A stretch of 64,000 nt of DNA from Fischerella sp. CENA71 (GTDB lineage: Bacteria > Cyanobacteriota > Cyanobacteriia > Cyanobacteriales > Nostocaceae), in contig JANBVI010000064.1 of the NCBI GenBank assembly GCA_024239075.1, positions 124,001 to 188,000 of the forward strand. The letters run 5' to 3'. Of this stretch, positions 26,521-34,518 are shown piece by piece. Both the position numbers and the translations under genes were made by a program. Position 1 is the first letter of the stretch, and the number at the start of each line of letters is the position of its first letter. Under the pieces are notes generated by a model, which was not told the DNA's origin, did not search any database, and saw only the letters and a program-made list of their open reading frames with translations.

Positions 26521-27471
26521 ATGAAAAACAAAATCAAACCAGACTGGGCTGGTGAAGGACTGCTCTCTCAATTTGTAAATCTACTCATCCAGACCAAACC
26601 AATTTACAACCTGATGAAACATCAGGCAAGGCAAGTAATCATTAAAACTGCCGAAAAAAATGGTGTTCCTTGGCGGAAAAACTATGAAAGTTTGGCAGCA
26701 TCAGGAGTAACACAGCAACTAGCGGAGATTGTAGACTCCAATATTGTCTATCCTGACTACTACCAAGTTCCCTTTCATGCATACTCCGAAGGAAATCTTT
26801 GCTGGCAAGCTGCTTTAGAAGCTCCTAGTGCTACTTATTCTATGGCACTGCGGGTATGGCCACAAGAAAAGTTGACTTGGGAAGTTGCCCACGATCGCCT
26901 TCGAGGAAGTTTTCACCAAGTTTTGACAACCTATGGTCCTCAAGAGGTTAATGATATCTTAGATATAGGCTGTTCTGTAGGTATTTCGACTTTGACGCTA
27001 CACCGCTTTTACCAGAAAAAGCAAAATCACCCTGTTCGTACAGTTGGTCTCGATTTGTCGCCTCATATGCTGACTGTGGCTAAATATTTGGATGTCAATA
27101 ATGAAATTTCTGGGTGGATTCATGGTAAAGGAGAAAATACAGGACTGCAAAGCAACTCTTTTGATTTAGTGAGTTTGCAGTTTGTGACTCATGAACTCCC
27201 ACACTACGCTAGCAAAGCAATTTTTACTGAGGCGTTGCGACTACTTCGTCCTGGTGGGTGTATCGCATTGGTGGACAATAATCCAAAATCTCCCGTTATC
27301 CAAAATTTACCACCAGTTTTATTTACTTTAATGAAGAGTACCGAGCCTTGGAGTGATAATTACTACTCCTTTGATATGGAAGCAGCATTAGAAGAGGTGG
27401 GTTTTAACAAACCAGTGACAGTTGCCAGCGATCCTCGCCACCGCACTATTATTAGTTCCAAGCCAAATTAG
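26521..27471 (+). CDS. SAM-dependent class I methyltransferase
   Basis: 316 residues. Motif I is V-N-D-I-L-D-I-G-C-S-V-G-I-S near residue 145, the acidic end of strand 2 is in V-G-L-D-L-S, and post-I features follow (H-G-K-G-E-N-T, then S-F-D-L-V-S-L-Q-F-V-T-H-E-L). A helical N-terminal ~130 residues precede the Rossmann core. The substrate cannot be read from sequence. It is followed by two same-strand genes and may be the first of a small operon. Confidence 0.8.
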   Translation: MKNKIKPDWAGEGLLSQFVNLLIQTKPIYNLMKHQARQVIIKTAEKNGVPWRKNYESLAASGVTQQLAEIVDSNIVYPDYYQVPFHAYSEGNLCWQAALEAPSATYSMALRVWPQEKLTWEVAHDRLRGSFHQVLTTYGPQEVNDILDIGCSVGISTLTLHRFYQKKQNHPVRTVGLDLSPHMLTVAKYLDVNNEISGWIHGKGENTGLQSNSFDLVSLQFVTHELPHYASKAIFTEALRLLRPGGCIALVDNNPKSPVIQNLPPVLFTLMKSTEPWSDNYYSFDMEAALEEVGFNKPVTVASDPRHRTIISSKPN

Positions 27472-27544
27472 TGCTGGTCGTTGGCGTTGATTATTGGTTG
27501 TTACGATCCCAAACAGCAAACATAATTTAAAAAGGATTGACTTA

Positions 27545-28171
27545 ATGCGATCGCCTGACTTAAGGTCACCAACTTCAGCAGATTTTGCAACCGTACTTGA
27601 GCAAGCGGTGTCTGCATATCGTAAAAAAGCAGGCGATCGCCCCAAAGCTACAGCAGTGGTAAATGCTTTATTACAAGCAGAAAAAGCTGCTAAATATCAA
27701 AAAATTCAGTATCCTTTTACATCTTTACTTGGTCAATGGCGACTGTATTTCACCACAGGTACTCGTAAACTGAAAAAGCGGGGAGGAATTGAATTAGGTA
27801 GAGGTTTTTATCTACCAAAATTAGCATCAGCACACATTTGTTTTGCTGCTACAGATATAACCGATGGTAAAGGCGAAATTGGCAATCAGGTACAACTTGG
27901 CCCCTTGTTGTTAAAACTCACAGGCCCAGCCAAATATTTAGGGAAGAAAAACTTGTTGGCCTTTGATTTTACCCAAATGCACATCAGTTTGTTTGGTCGT
28001 GTTGTTTACAAACAACAGATTCGAGGTGGTAAGAGTCAAACAGAAGATTTCTACAATCAAACTATTGCCAAACTTGCCTTTTTTAGCTTCTTTCTGATCA
28101 CAGAAGATTTGATCGCAGCGCGTGGACGTGGAGGTGGGCTGGCGATTTGGATTAGAGATAATATATTCTGA
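27545..28171 (+). CDS. Conserved cyanobacterial protein, possibly PAP/fibrillin-like
   Basis: 208 residues. The ATG at 27545 has AAGGA eight bases upstream and is preferred to an earlier GTG. The G-Q-W-R-L-Y-F-T-T-G-T-R-K opening of a beta-rich domain, after a short helical N-terminus, recalls the plastid-lipid-associated (PAP/fibrillin) lipocalin-like proteins of thylakoids and plastoglobules, but the match is by eye. No signal peptide or membrane segment. It sits 73 bp after a methyltransferase and 57 bp before a DUF4336 protein. Confidence 0.6.
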   Translation: MRSPDLRSPTSADFATVLEQAVSAYRKKAGDRPKATAVVNALLQAEKAAKYQKIQYPFTSLLGQWRLYFTTGTRKLKKRGGIELGRGFYLPKLASAHICFAATDITDGKGEIGNQVQLGPLLLKLTGPAKYLGKKNLLAFDFTQMHISLFGRVVYKQQIRGGKSQTEDFYNQTIAKLAFFSFFLITEDLIAARGRGGGLAIWIRDNIF

Positions 28172-28228
28172 GTCTTGGGGATTTGGGAGGATCGAGTCGT
28201 GGACAAAACCACGATGAAGGTGCAAAAT

Positions 28229-29419
28229 ATGCAAACACAACAGGATAGTACTTATTTAAAAGATTGGTCTTGGGCTTTTTGGCCTGTTCTACCACTCTAC
28301 CCTTTTGGCAAACGACGCACACTCCGTCAAGAAGTAGTTAAAGATATGATCTGGACTTTTGACCAGATACAGGGCATTTTTTATGTTGTTGTGCCAATTC
28401 GCATGACTGTTGTGAAGCTAGAAGCAGGTGGACTTCTCGTTTATGCACCGATCGCACCAACTCCAGAGTGTATACGCCTGGTTGAAGAATTAGTTGCAGA
28501 ACACGGGGATGTTAAATATATTATCCTGCCGACTATTTCTGGTTTAGAACATAAAGTTTTTGTCGGGCCTTTTGCTAGACGCTTTCCCCAAGCACAAGTG
28601 TTTGTAGCCCCAAAACAGTGGAGTTTTCCTCTCAATTTACCCCTGAGTTGGCTGGGTTTACCTTTAGGACGTACTCATGTACTACCAGCTAATAGTAGTG
28701 ATGTACCCTTTGGTGATGAGTTTGACTATGCAATTCTTGGCCCTATCGAGTTGGGGCCAGGAAGATTTGCGGAAGTTGCATTTTTCCACAAGCGATCGCG
28801 GACACTGTTAGTTACAGATATAGTTTTATCTATCCCAGCTGAACCACCGCCAATAGTTCAACTTGATCCTTATCCTTTATTATTTCATGCCAAAGACGAC
28901 GCTTTCCACAGAGTTTTTGACACTGAAGCTAACCGTCGTAAGGGATGGCAAAGAATTGTATTATTTGCTTTTTACTTCCGACCAAGTGCGCTAGAAGTAG
29001 TTGGCACGGGACAAGTTTTGCGTCATGCATTGGGGGCGCCAGATCGTTCCAAGAAAGCCTATTTTGGTTTGTTCCCCTTTAAGTGGAATAATTGGGAACA
29101 ATCTTTTCATACTCTACGCAAAGATGGACGTTTGTTTGTAGCGCCAATTTTACAAACTCTGATTCTGAACCGAGATCCACAAACAACTATCAAATGGGCT
29201 AACCAGGTGGCGAGTTGGGATTTTTTGCGGATTATTCCTTGTCACCTCGACTCACCCATTGATGCAACCCCAAGTCAATTTCGGCAAGCTTTTAGTTTTC
29301 TGGAGAAAATAGAAAATCCTCTTCAGTGTTTACCTGGAGAAGACTTGGAATTTTTAAATGAGCTTTCACAAGGGTTAAGCGATCGGGGTATCACGCCACC
29401 AGCGAAAGAAAGGGTGTGA
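28229..29419 (+). CDS. DUF4336 domain protein
   Basis: 396 residues from the ATG at 28229, which has AAGGTG seven bases upstream; earlier in-frame starts (TTG 28175, ATG 28214) are less likely. The Y-P-F-G-K-R-R-T-L-R-Q-E and I-L-P-T-I-S-G-L-E-H-K segments are those of the DUF4336 family, widespread in cyanobacteria and plant plastids. The family is thought to have a metallo-beta-lactamase-like fold, but a full set of metal ligands is not obvious. Function unknown. Confidence 0.8.
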   Translation: MQTQQDSTYLKDWSWAFWPVLPLYPFGKRRTLRQEVVKDMIWTFDQIQGIFYVVVPIRMTVVKLEAGGLLVYAPIAPTPECIRLVEELVAEHGDVKYIILPTISGLEHKVFVGPFARRFPQAQVFVAPKQWSFPLNLPLSWLGLPLGRTHVLPANSSDVPFGDEFDYAILGPIELGPGRFAEVAFFHKRSRTLLVTDIVLSIPAEPPPIVQLDPYPLLFHAKDDAFHRVFDTEANRRKGWQRIVLFAFYFRPSALEVVGTGQVLRHALGAPDRSKKAYFGLFPFKWNNWEQSFHTLRKDGRLFVAPILQTLILNRDPQTTIKWANQVASWDFLRIIPCHLDSPIDATPSQFRQAFSFLEKIENPLQCLPGEDLEFLNELSQGLSDRGITPPAKERV

Positions 29420-29526
29420 GGGGTGTTATGTGAAGTTTACCTAAACGAATTCGAGCAGTTCTGATTGCTCATGCTGCTGAAATTGAATATCCAATCGAAG
29501 CAGTCATTGAGATGGCGATCGCCAGT

Positions 29527-29639
29527 CAATACGGTTCGGATAAGACAAATCGATTGACATCTAAACACTGTAGAGACGTGCCATGGCACGTCTCTACATT
29601 CCCAAATCATGATGAAAAATTCTTAACCGAACCGTATTG
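29527..29639. mobile_element. 113-bp MITE with terminal inverted repeats and 10-bp target duplication
   Basis: The left end CAATACGGTTCGGATAAGA and the inverted right end CAATACGGTTCGGTTAAGA differ at one base. GATCGCCAGT is duplicated immediately outside (29517-29526 and 29640-29649). No coding capacity. A 10-bp duplication would fit mobilisation by an IS4-like transposase (inference). The element contains a nested palindrome (29570-29597). Confidence 0.88.
29570..29597. repeat. 28-bp perfect palindrome nested in the MITE
   Basis: Half-site GTAGAGACGTGCCA followed by its exact reverse complement. Palindromes starting gtagagacg are common dispersed repeats in filamentous cyanobacteria; a related gtagagacgcaatt occurs at 43371. 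Confidence 0.85.
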
Positions 29640-29721
29640 GATCGCCAGTTTCCTTGATACGGAAGCATTAGGCTTTGCAGATTGCAAACCAGGACGTGGA
29701 CAGTAGTATTGGGCGATAAAC

Positions 29722-30285
29722 TCACTCCATCAACCAACTAAACAGACCTTCTACTGTGAGGTTAAAATCTTTAGCAAATTCTGGCACTGGTAATCGTGTC
29801 TCTGGTTCATCATAGACAGTAGTCGCTTGATCCGGTAGATAAACAAACACAGATTGTTCATCTGGATCAATCAGCCATCCCATCTGAGTCCCATGCTTGA
29901 GGCAGTGCAGAATATTTTTGGTAACTTTAGTTTGGCTCTGATCAGGTGACAGAATTTCAATTGTCCAATCTGGAGCAATTGAAAAAACATTAGCGATTCC
30001 ACCATTTTCCTTGCGTGGAATTCTACCCCACAGAAACACAGCAATATCAGGTACAGTTGAGCGTCCACCAAAAGTACAGCGCAGTTCTGTGAAAGCCCGT
30101 GCAATCTGTTTGGGTTTGACGACTAAGTTAATTGCAGGCGCTAATTCAGTTTGAATTACACTGTGTTCTCCTTGTGGCATTGGTTTCTGGATGATCAGCC
30201 CATCAATGTACTCACTAGGGGGTTCTGTCTCTGGTAACTGTAGAAACTCTTCTAGTGTCAGGGGTTTAGCAGGAGTTTGTACCAT
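29722..30285 (-). CDS. Uma2-family (DUF820) putative endonuclease
   Basis: 187 residues. The N-terminus T-L-E-E-F-L-Q-L-P, E-Y-I-D-G, V-P-D-I-A-V-F and the E-I-L-S-P-D-Q-S segment are the conserved landmarks of the Uma2 family, which has a PD-(D/E)xK nuclease fold and is hugely amplified in cyanobacteria. Putative catalytic residues are the D in V-P-D-I and the E in I-E-I-L-S-P. Role unknown. It faces the split small gene tail to tail. Confidence 0.85.
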   Translation of the reverse strand: MVQTPAKPLTLEEFLQLPETEPPSEYIDGLIIQKPMPQGEHSVIQTELAPAINLVVKPKQIARAFTELRCTFGGRSTVPDIAVFLWGRIPRKENGGIANVFSIAPDWTIEILSPDQSQTKVTKNILHCLKHGTQMGWLIDPDEQSVFVYLPDQATTVYDEPETRLPVPEFAKDFNLTVEGLFSWLME

Positions 30286-30440
30286 TTTAAGACTCTGTTA
30301 AAAGAGTACATTTTCGTTACTTTAATTGTGATTCTATAATACGTTTTTGCCCAGTAGATCGCGGACATGCTCTAGCAGTATTCTCTGTTTGTGGGCAAAA
30401 ACTAATATTTCAACAGTGCGAGCGATCGCTTCATAAATTA

Positions 30441-30655
30441 ACTTTTGCAACCCGCAAACTCACTTCTGCGACTCACAAACTAACTTTTGTGAGTCGTAAA
30501 CTAACTTTTGTGAGTCGTAAACTAACTTTTGTGAGTCGTAAACTAACTTTTGTGAGTCGTAAACTAACTTCTGCAACTCGTAAACTAATTTTTGTGACTT
30601 GTAAACTAACTTTTGTGAGTCGTAAACTAACTTTTGCGACTAATTTCAGCAAATA
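30441..30655. repeat. 21-bp tandem repeat array
   Basis: Nine full 21-bp units plus a partial one, core AACTTTTGTGAGTCGTAAAC, four of them identical and the outer ones diverged. The period is a multiple of three, so an open frame of S-R-K-L-T-F-V repeats appears, but it has no ribosome site and looks accidental. Degenerate copies recur at 31191-31240. No spacers, so not CRISPR. Confidence 0.9.
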
Positions 30656-30815
30656 TACTCTTATTTGTCTAGTTGGCTCATCCTAATACTTTCAAATTTC
30701 TGTAGCTTTACTCAGGCTGCTGGATCTCTTTATTGCGTATCTTATTAGTATTTAATAGAACACAGTATGAATTATCATCAGGTTCTATATATTCAAATCC
30801 AAATAGGAAAATTTT

Positions 30816-31181
30816 ATGAAGCAACGCAAACGTAATTCCATATCACTCACCAAAGCTGAACGACGGATTGAAGGAATACAGATGATTCATCCTGAATTAG
30901 ACTTTGGTAATGGATTATCAATCGCTAGTTACAACACAAAAATTTTGGATTTACGAGACAAGCTAGCCGCTTACAATCAAGCACGAGCAATGGTAGAAAA
31001 AACACAGAATGCATTAGTAGAAGCAGAACGTGAATTAAATATTTATTCTGAGCAGATGCTGTTGAGTGTTGCATCTCGCTATGGCAAAAATAGTGATGAG
31101 TATGGAATGGCTGGTGGAACGCGTAGATCAGAACGAAGGAAACGTCTGGCGAGCAACCAAATGGTAATATCTGCTGAGTGA
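30816..31181 (+). CDS. Hypothetical coiled-coil protein
   Basis: 121 residues with AGGA before the ATG. Basic N-terminus, central helix rich in A/E/Q/L (D-L-R-D-K-L-A-A-Y-N-Q-A through L-V-E-A-E-R-E-L) and a conserved-looking tail S-R-Y-G-K-N-S-D-E-Y-G-M-A-G-G-T-R-R. No membrane segment. It lies between copies of the 21-bp repeat. Function not recognised. Confidence 0.6.
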   Translation: MKQRKRNSISLTKAERRIEGIQMIHPELDFGNGLSIASYNTKILDLRDKLAAYNQARAMVEKTQNALVEAERELNIYSEQMLLSVASRYGKNSDEYGMAGGTRRSERRKRLASNQMVISAE

Positions 31182-31329
31182 GGCTTTGTAAATAAACTTT
31201 TGCGAGTCGCAAATTTATTTTTGCGATTCATAAATCTGTTTTTCTAAGTGTAGTGAGGACTAAAGTCCTTACTACAAACAACAAATGAGAATTGTGTGTT
31301 ACATCTGCGTAAGTCCTAAATAAATTAAC

Positions 31330-32298
31330 TTAAGCAGGATAAAGTATTGTTAAATGTAAATCCTGTCTAGTTTTCCCTTGTAAATACCGTTCTTGTAATG
31401 GTTGCCATTGCTGCCACATTTGATAACGATTTTCTGCTAACAAGCTAGCAACTGTGGGAATCTGAGTATCAATTTCTGATTTAAAGATATTCTCTAGCCA
31501 CTCAGCCATGACTACACTATCCTGCATAGCACCCAATATCTCTTGGATATTTTTGAATTCAGCAACATAAGCTGTGTAAGTTTCACCGTATAAGTCGCTA
31601 AATAACTCCATTTGATAACGTATACGTTTGGCTTGTTTCCGTAGACTGTGAAGAGTCTTGCCGTTGGTTGCTAATTCTTTTTCTACTTTTTCGGCTTCCC
31701 AATCGTGTAATACTACCAGTTGAGATCCTTCAATTTGAGTCCCGATTAGCCAACCTGGATGCAATAAGAAATTACTCACCTCTGGCAAAAGTAAATCTGG
31801 TAAAATTTCTTGCATAGGTAAACATGCCAGTGGTTGATAATTTGGTTCATCTAACCAATCTTTTAAGGCTTGCTTGATTGATTTATAACGTTCATCTTTC
31901 AACATTGTTTGCACATCGGCAAGTGCATTTTCCCGTTGTTTTTCTAGAGCATCCAAAGCTGTTTGTAGAGATTGCCGTTCTTTTTTAGGTAATTGTGGTT
32001 GAGAAAGATTTTCGAGAGTTTCTTTTAATACATCTAAGTCTCGAAGATTGCCAAGACGACGTGCTATTTTACCAACATTTTTATCACTTACAACTTTTGG
32101 GAGATTGATGGCGATCGCAAACCTACTAATAACTGTACGTAAGCGACGCATCCCTACTCGCATTTGATGCAGTGCTTCTGGATCTTTATCTTTTTTAACT
32201 TCTGTTTCCCATTTTAAGGTTTTTTTGAAGTGTTTTTTGATTGCGGAGTAAGCGTAGTATCCAAGATTTTCAACTGTCGGTTTTGCAGCCAACGTCAT
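31330..32298 (-). CDS. CHAD domain protein
   Basis: 322 residues. The conserved histidine-containing N-terminal helices (A-L-H-Q-M-R-V-G-M-R-R-L-R-T), N-L-R-D-L-D-V-L and the second half L-H-S-L-R-K-Q-A-K-R-I-R-Y-Q are the CHAD signature. CHAD proteins bind inorganic polyphosphate through these basic helices. No CYTH/triphosphatase domain is fused or adjacent. Transcribed alone. Confidence 0.9.
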   Translation of the reverse strand: MTLAAKPTVENLGYYAYSAIKKHFKKTLKWETEVKKDKDPEALHQMRVGMRRLRTVISRFAIAINLPKVVSDKNVGKIARRLGNLRDLDVLKETLENLSQPQLPKKERQSLQTALDALEKQRENALADVQTMLKDERYKSIKQALKDWLDEPNYQPLACLPMQEILPDLLLPEVSNFLLHPGWLIGTQIEGSQLVVLHDWEAEKVEKELATNGKTLHSLRKQAKRIRYQMELFSDLYGETYTAYVAEFKNIQEILGAMQDSVVMAEWLENIFKSEIDTQIPTVASLLAENRYQMWQQWQPLQERYLQGKTRQDLHLTILYPA

Positions 32299-32726
32299 AC
32301 TAATTTATACACCTTCTCTAGCTATTTTGATCGCAGTCCTATTTGGTTGGTGAAAATTATTTCGAGAACTAAGCACATGAGGCAAAGATACCGCATATAA
32401 ATAGATAAAAATTTTCACAACTTATTTAGGAATTCTATATTACATATTTTGATTCAATCATAGCATTAGTGAAAAACTCATGTAGATTATTTGTAATTAA
32501 ATATAATATTGCATAATATCACTCTGATACCATTTCACTTAAATCTTGAAACAAATACAAATGGTGTACCAGACAGGAAATTAGCCTGCGGTATCTTGCT
32601 ACGCGTCTGGTAGAAATTTATTTGTAGCTAACATGGCTTAAAATGAGCAAAAATAATTTTGACAGCCATTAAAAGCTTTACAAAGATGACTCAATGGCTG
32701 CCAAATTATGAAAAAGCTAGGCTTTA
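32299..32726. other. Intergenic region, no gene seen
   Basis: About 430 bp, AT-rich, no convincing ORF, tRNA or terminator. It separates the CHAD gene from the coiled-coil secreted protein, both on the minus strand. Confidence 0.5.
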
Positions 32727-33395
32727 CTAACGACAGTCGTAACTATGACAGTCCCCATAAAAAGGATCGATAGGTTTGATAGTAGCAGGAGCTGAATTAT
32801 TAGTTGGTGTTGGAGTGTCATATATGTAGCGATATTCTGTTGTCTGCTGTTGCGTATTGTTTCCACCACTACCCATGAATAAGCCAAATAAAAACAATGT
32901 TGCTTCTAATTGCTTTTGTCTGAGTGCTTGCTGCTGTTTGATATAAGCTTGTTTTTGTTCAGGGGAGAGACTATTAAAATACTGTCTTCTTCTTTCTGCT
33001 TCTTGAATTTGTCTTTCTGTAGCTAATCTACGAGCTGCTGCATATTCTTCTTGTCTTCTTTTTACTTCTTCCTGACGTGCTTGACGTTCTCGTAATATTT
33101 GCTCCTCTCGTTTTTGCTGCATCTCAAGTCTTATTCTTCTTTCTTCTAATCTTTGCTCCCGCTCTTGTTGCTGTGTGCGACGTCTGTTGATATTATCTTG
33201 TGTTCTGTTTACGTCATTAATAGTCTTGATTACACTATCAAATAATCCTGCAACTATAATTTTCTGCGCGTTTTCTTGATAGTCTAATTTTTGCTTTGAT
33301 AACTCTATATTCTGATGATTAGATGCTGCTAATGCAGAATTTATATTTGCAAGAACAATGAATACAATTGCGATTTTGGAAAATGTTTTACTCAT
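32727..33395 (-). CDS. Exported Gln/Arg/Glu-rich coiled-coil protein
   Basis: About 222 residues from the ATG at 33395, which gives a clean signal peptide (K-I-A-I-V-F-I-V-L-A-N-I-N-S-A-L-A-A); an ATG at 33452 would add 19 residues. The middle (about 65-155) is a charged single-helix/coiled-coil (R-R-T-Q-Q-Q-E-R-E-Q-R-L-E-E-R-R), and the C-terminus is Pro/Thr-rich and ends Y-G-D-C-H-S-Y-D-C-R with two cysteines. No family recognised; probably periplasmic or cell-envelope. Confidence 0.6.
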   Translation of the reverse strand: MSKTFSKIAIVFIVLANINSALAASNHQNIELSKQKLDYQENAQKIIVAGLFDSVIKTINDVNRTQDNINRRRTQQQEREQRLEERRIRLEMQQKREEQILRERQARQEEVKRRQEEYAAARRLATERQIQEAERRRQYFNSLSPEQKQAYIKQQQALRQKQLEATLFLFGLFMGSGGNNTQQQTTEYRYIYDTPTPTNNSAPATIKPIDPFYGDCHSYDCR

Positions 33396-33526
33396 AGCAA
33401 TCAAAAGAATGAATAAATATTTGGAGTGTTTAGTGTTTTGATTAACAAGCATAAAGGTGGTGTTTGGTAATAGGAATAATTGTTGGTTAAAAATTGGAAT
33501 CAGATATTTAGATTAAACCTACTCTC

Positions 33527-33814
33527 TTATTGTGTTGTCTTACTTTTACCTGCAAATGCAAGACCTATACCAGTAGAGCCGAATATTCCAGCAATAACAA
33601 AAGAAGCAACCATTGCATCCTGCTTCCCTTTCAATTCTTGCTTGTTGAACTCTTCAATACCTGTCCATTCACTAATTTTTTTATTAACTTGACCTCGACT
33701 TTCCAGTTGATTTTGAAATTGAATTATTTGAACAAAAGTTACACCTCCAACAATGAGAGATATGACTGCAACAGCAAAAAGTATCCCTCCAGCAATAGTC
33801 ATCATTTGCTTCAT
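33527..33814 (-). CDS. Small two-helix membrane protein
   Basis: 95 residues with an N-terminal hydrophobic helix (G-I-L-F-A-V-A-V-I-S-L-I-V-G-G-V), a polar loop with Q-N-Q-L-E-S-R-G and W-T-G-I-E-E-F, and a second hydrophobic helix (A-S-F-V-I-A-G-I-F-G-S-T-G-I-G-L-A). No recognised domain. It lies 90 bp downstream of the CPBP protease gene on the same strand, so it could be the tail of that operon. Confidence 0.55.
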   Translation of the reverse strand: MKQMMTIAGGILFAVAVISLIVGGVTFVQIIQFQNQLESRGQVNKKISEWTGIEEFNKQELKGKQDAMVASFVIAGIFGSTGIGLAFAGKSKTTQ

Positions 33815-33904
33815 GATTTAGCTCTCTTGATTTCTCCTTTACAATATAGGTACGTACTAGATTCACCTCGTGCTGCAAAACACTCAAGAAATTTTTCTTG
33901 AGAC

Positions 33905-34516
33905 TTACACTAGTCCTACGAGGATAGCGATCGCACCAAGTATGGAGTGACTGGCAATGATACTATGTAAATTACGATACTTCGCGTAGTGATAGCCCCA
34001 GAATAGACCAATGATAAATGTGAATAGCAGCGTGGGTACATCTCGATAGATGAGATGAACAAAACTGTAGAGTGATGTTGAAAGTAAAATCTGTACCCAA
34101 ATTGCCAACTTTGCTCTTGAAAAAATACCGAATAAAAAGCCGCGATACAAAAACTCTTGCACAGGAGAAGACACAGTAATAAAGAAGAGGTAAAAAGTCC
34201 ATTTGTATGCAGAGTTGTCGATGCGTGGCCCTTGCATCATATAGTGAATCAGTATCAACAAAACAGAAGCCAAAGTTGGTAGAGCGATCGCTTTGAGAGA
34301 AGTTCCCAGGTGTTGTTTAGTCAATCCCAGTTCTAAAAGAGAGAATCGGTACAGTCGAGCGATCGCAAAAATAGCCACCGCAGCCAAGATGAGGAGATAA
34401 AACCGCCAGGAGAAAGAAATTAATCCCAAACAAACTAGTAAAATAGGCAAAATATAGGCCAAGCTGACAACCAAAATTACTTTCTGCCGTTCTTTGGCGA
34501 CTAACTTACCTTCCAT
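33905..34516 (-). CDS. CPBP-family intramembrane protease homologue
   Basis: About 203 residues and six or more membrane segments. Motif 1 reads V-Q-E-F-L-Y-R-G, where the family usually has E-E-x-x-x-R, so the first Glu is Gln. Downstream motifs F-V-H-L and a His in A-S-H-S fit the CPBP (Abi/CAAX protease-like) fold. ATG at 34516, two bases after the CHAT stop; a GTG at 34522 would overlap that stop by four bases. Either way it is translationally coupled to the CHAT gene. Members process or regulate membrane proteins or act as immunity and defence factors. Confidence 0.75.
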   Translation of the reverse strand: MEGKLVAKERQKVILVVSLAYILPILLVCLGLISFSWRFYLLILAAVAIFAIARLYRFSLLELGLTKQHLGTSLKAIALPTLASVLLILIHYMMQGPRIDNSAYKWTFYLFFITVSSPVQEFLYRGFLFGIFSRAKLAIWVQILLSTSLYSFVHLIYRDVPTLLFTFIIGLFWGYHYAKYRNLHSIIASHSILGAIAILVGLV

Positions 34517-34518
34517 AT

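Larger units (their letters stand above)
29430..29706 (+). pseudogene. Small conserved cyanobacterial gene split by a MITE
   Basis: Two halves of one reading frame flank a 113-bp insertion. The left half reads R-I-R-A-V-L-I-A-H-A-A-E-I-E-Y-P-I-E-A-V (then I-E-M-A-I-A-S) and the right half reads F-L-D-T-E-A-L-G-F-A-D-C-K-P-G-R-G-Q then stop. Removing 29527-29639 plus one copy of the target duplication restores the frame exactly. Near the start, gtgaagttt reads into a stop; losing one T from the ttt would give V/M-K-L-P-K-R-I-R, so there may also be a one-base frameshift. I recall short proteins ending in C-K-P-G-R-G-Q in other cyanobacteria, of unknown function. Confidence 0.75.

Noticed and set aside
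30441-30655. Possible CRISPR array
   Set aside because: Units are head to tail with no spacers.
30489-30686. 65-residue ORF of S-R-K-L-T-F-V repeats
   Set aside because: It is only the translation of the 21-bp tandem repeat; no ribosome site and no conserved ends.
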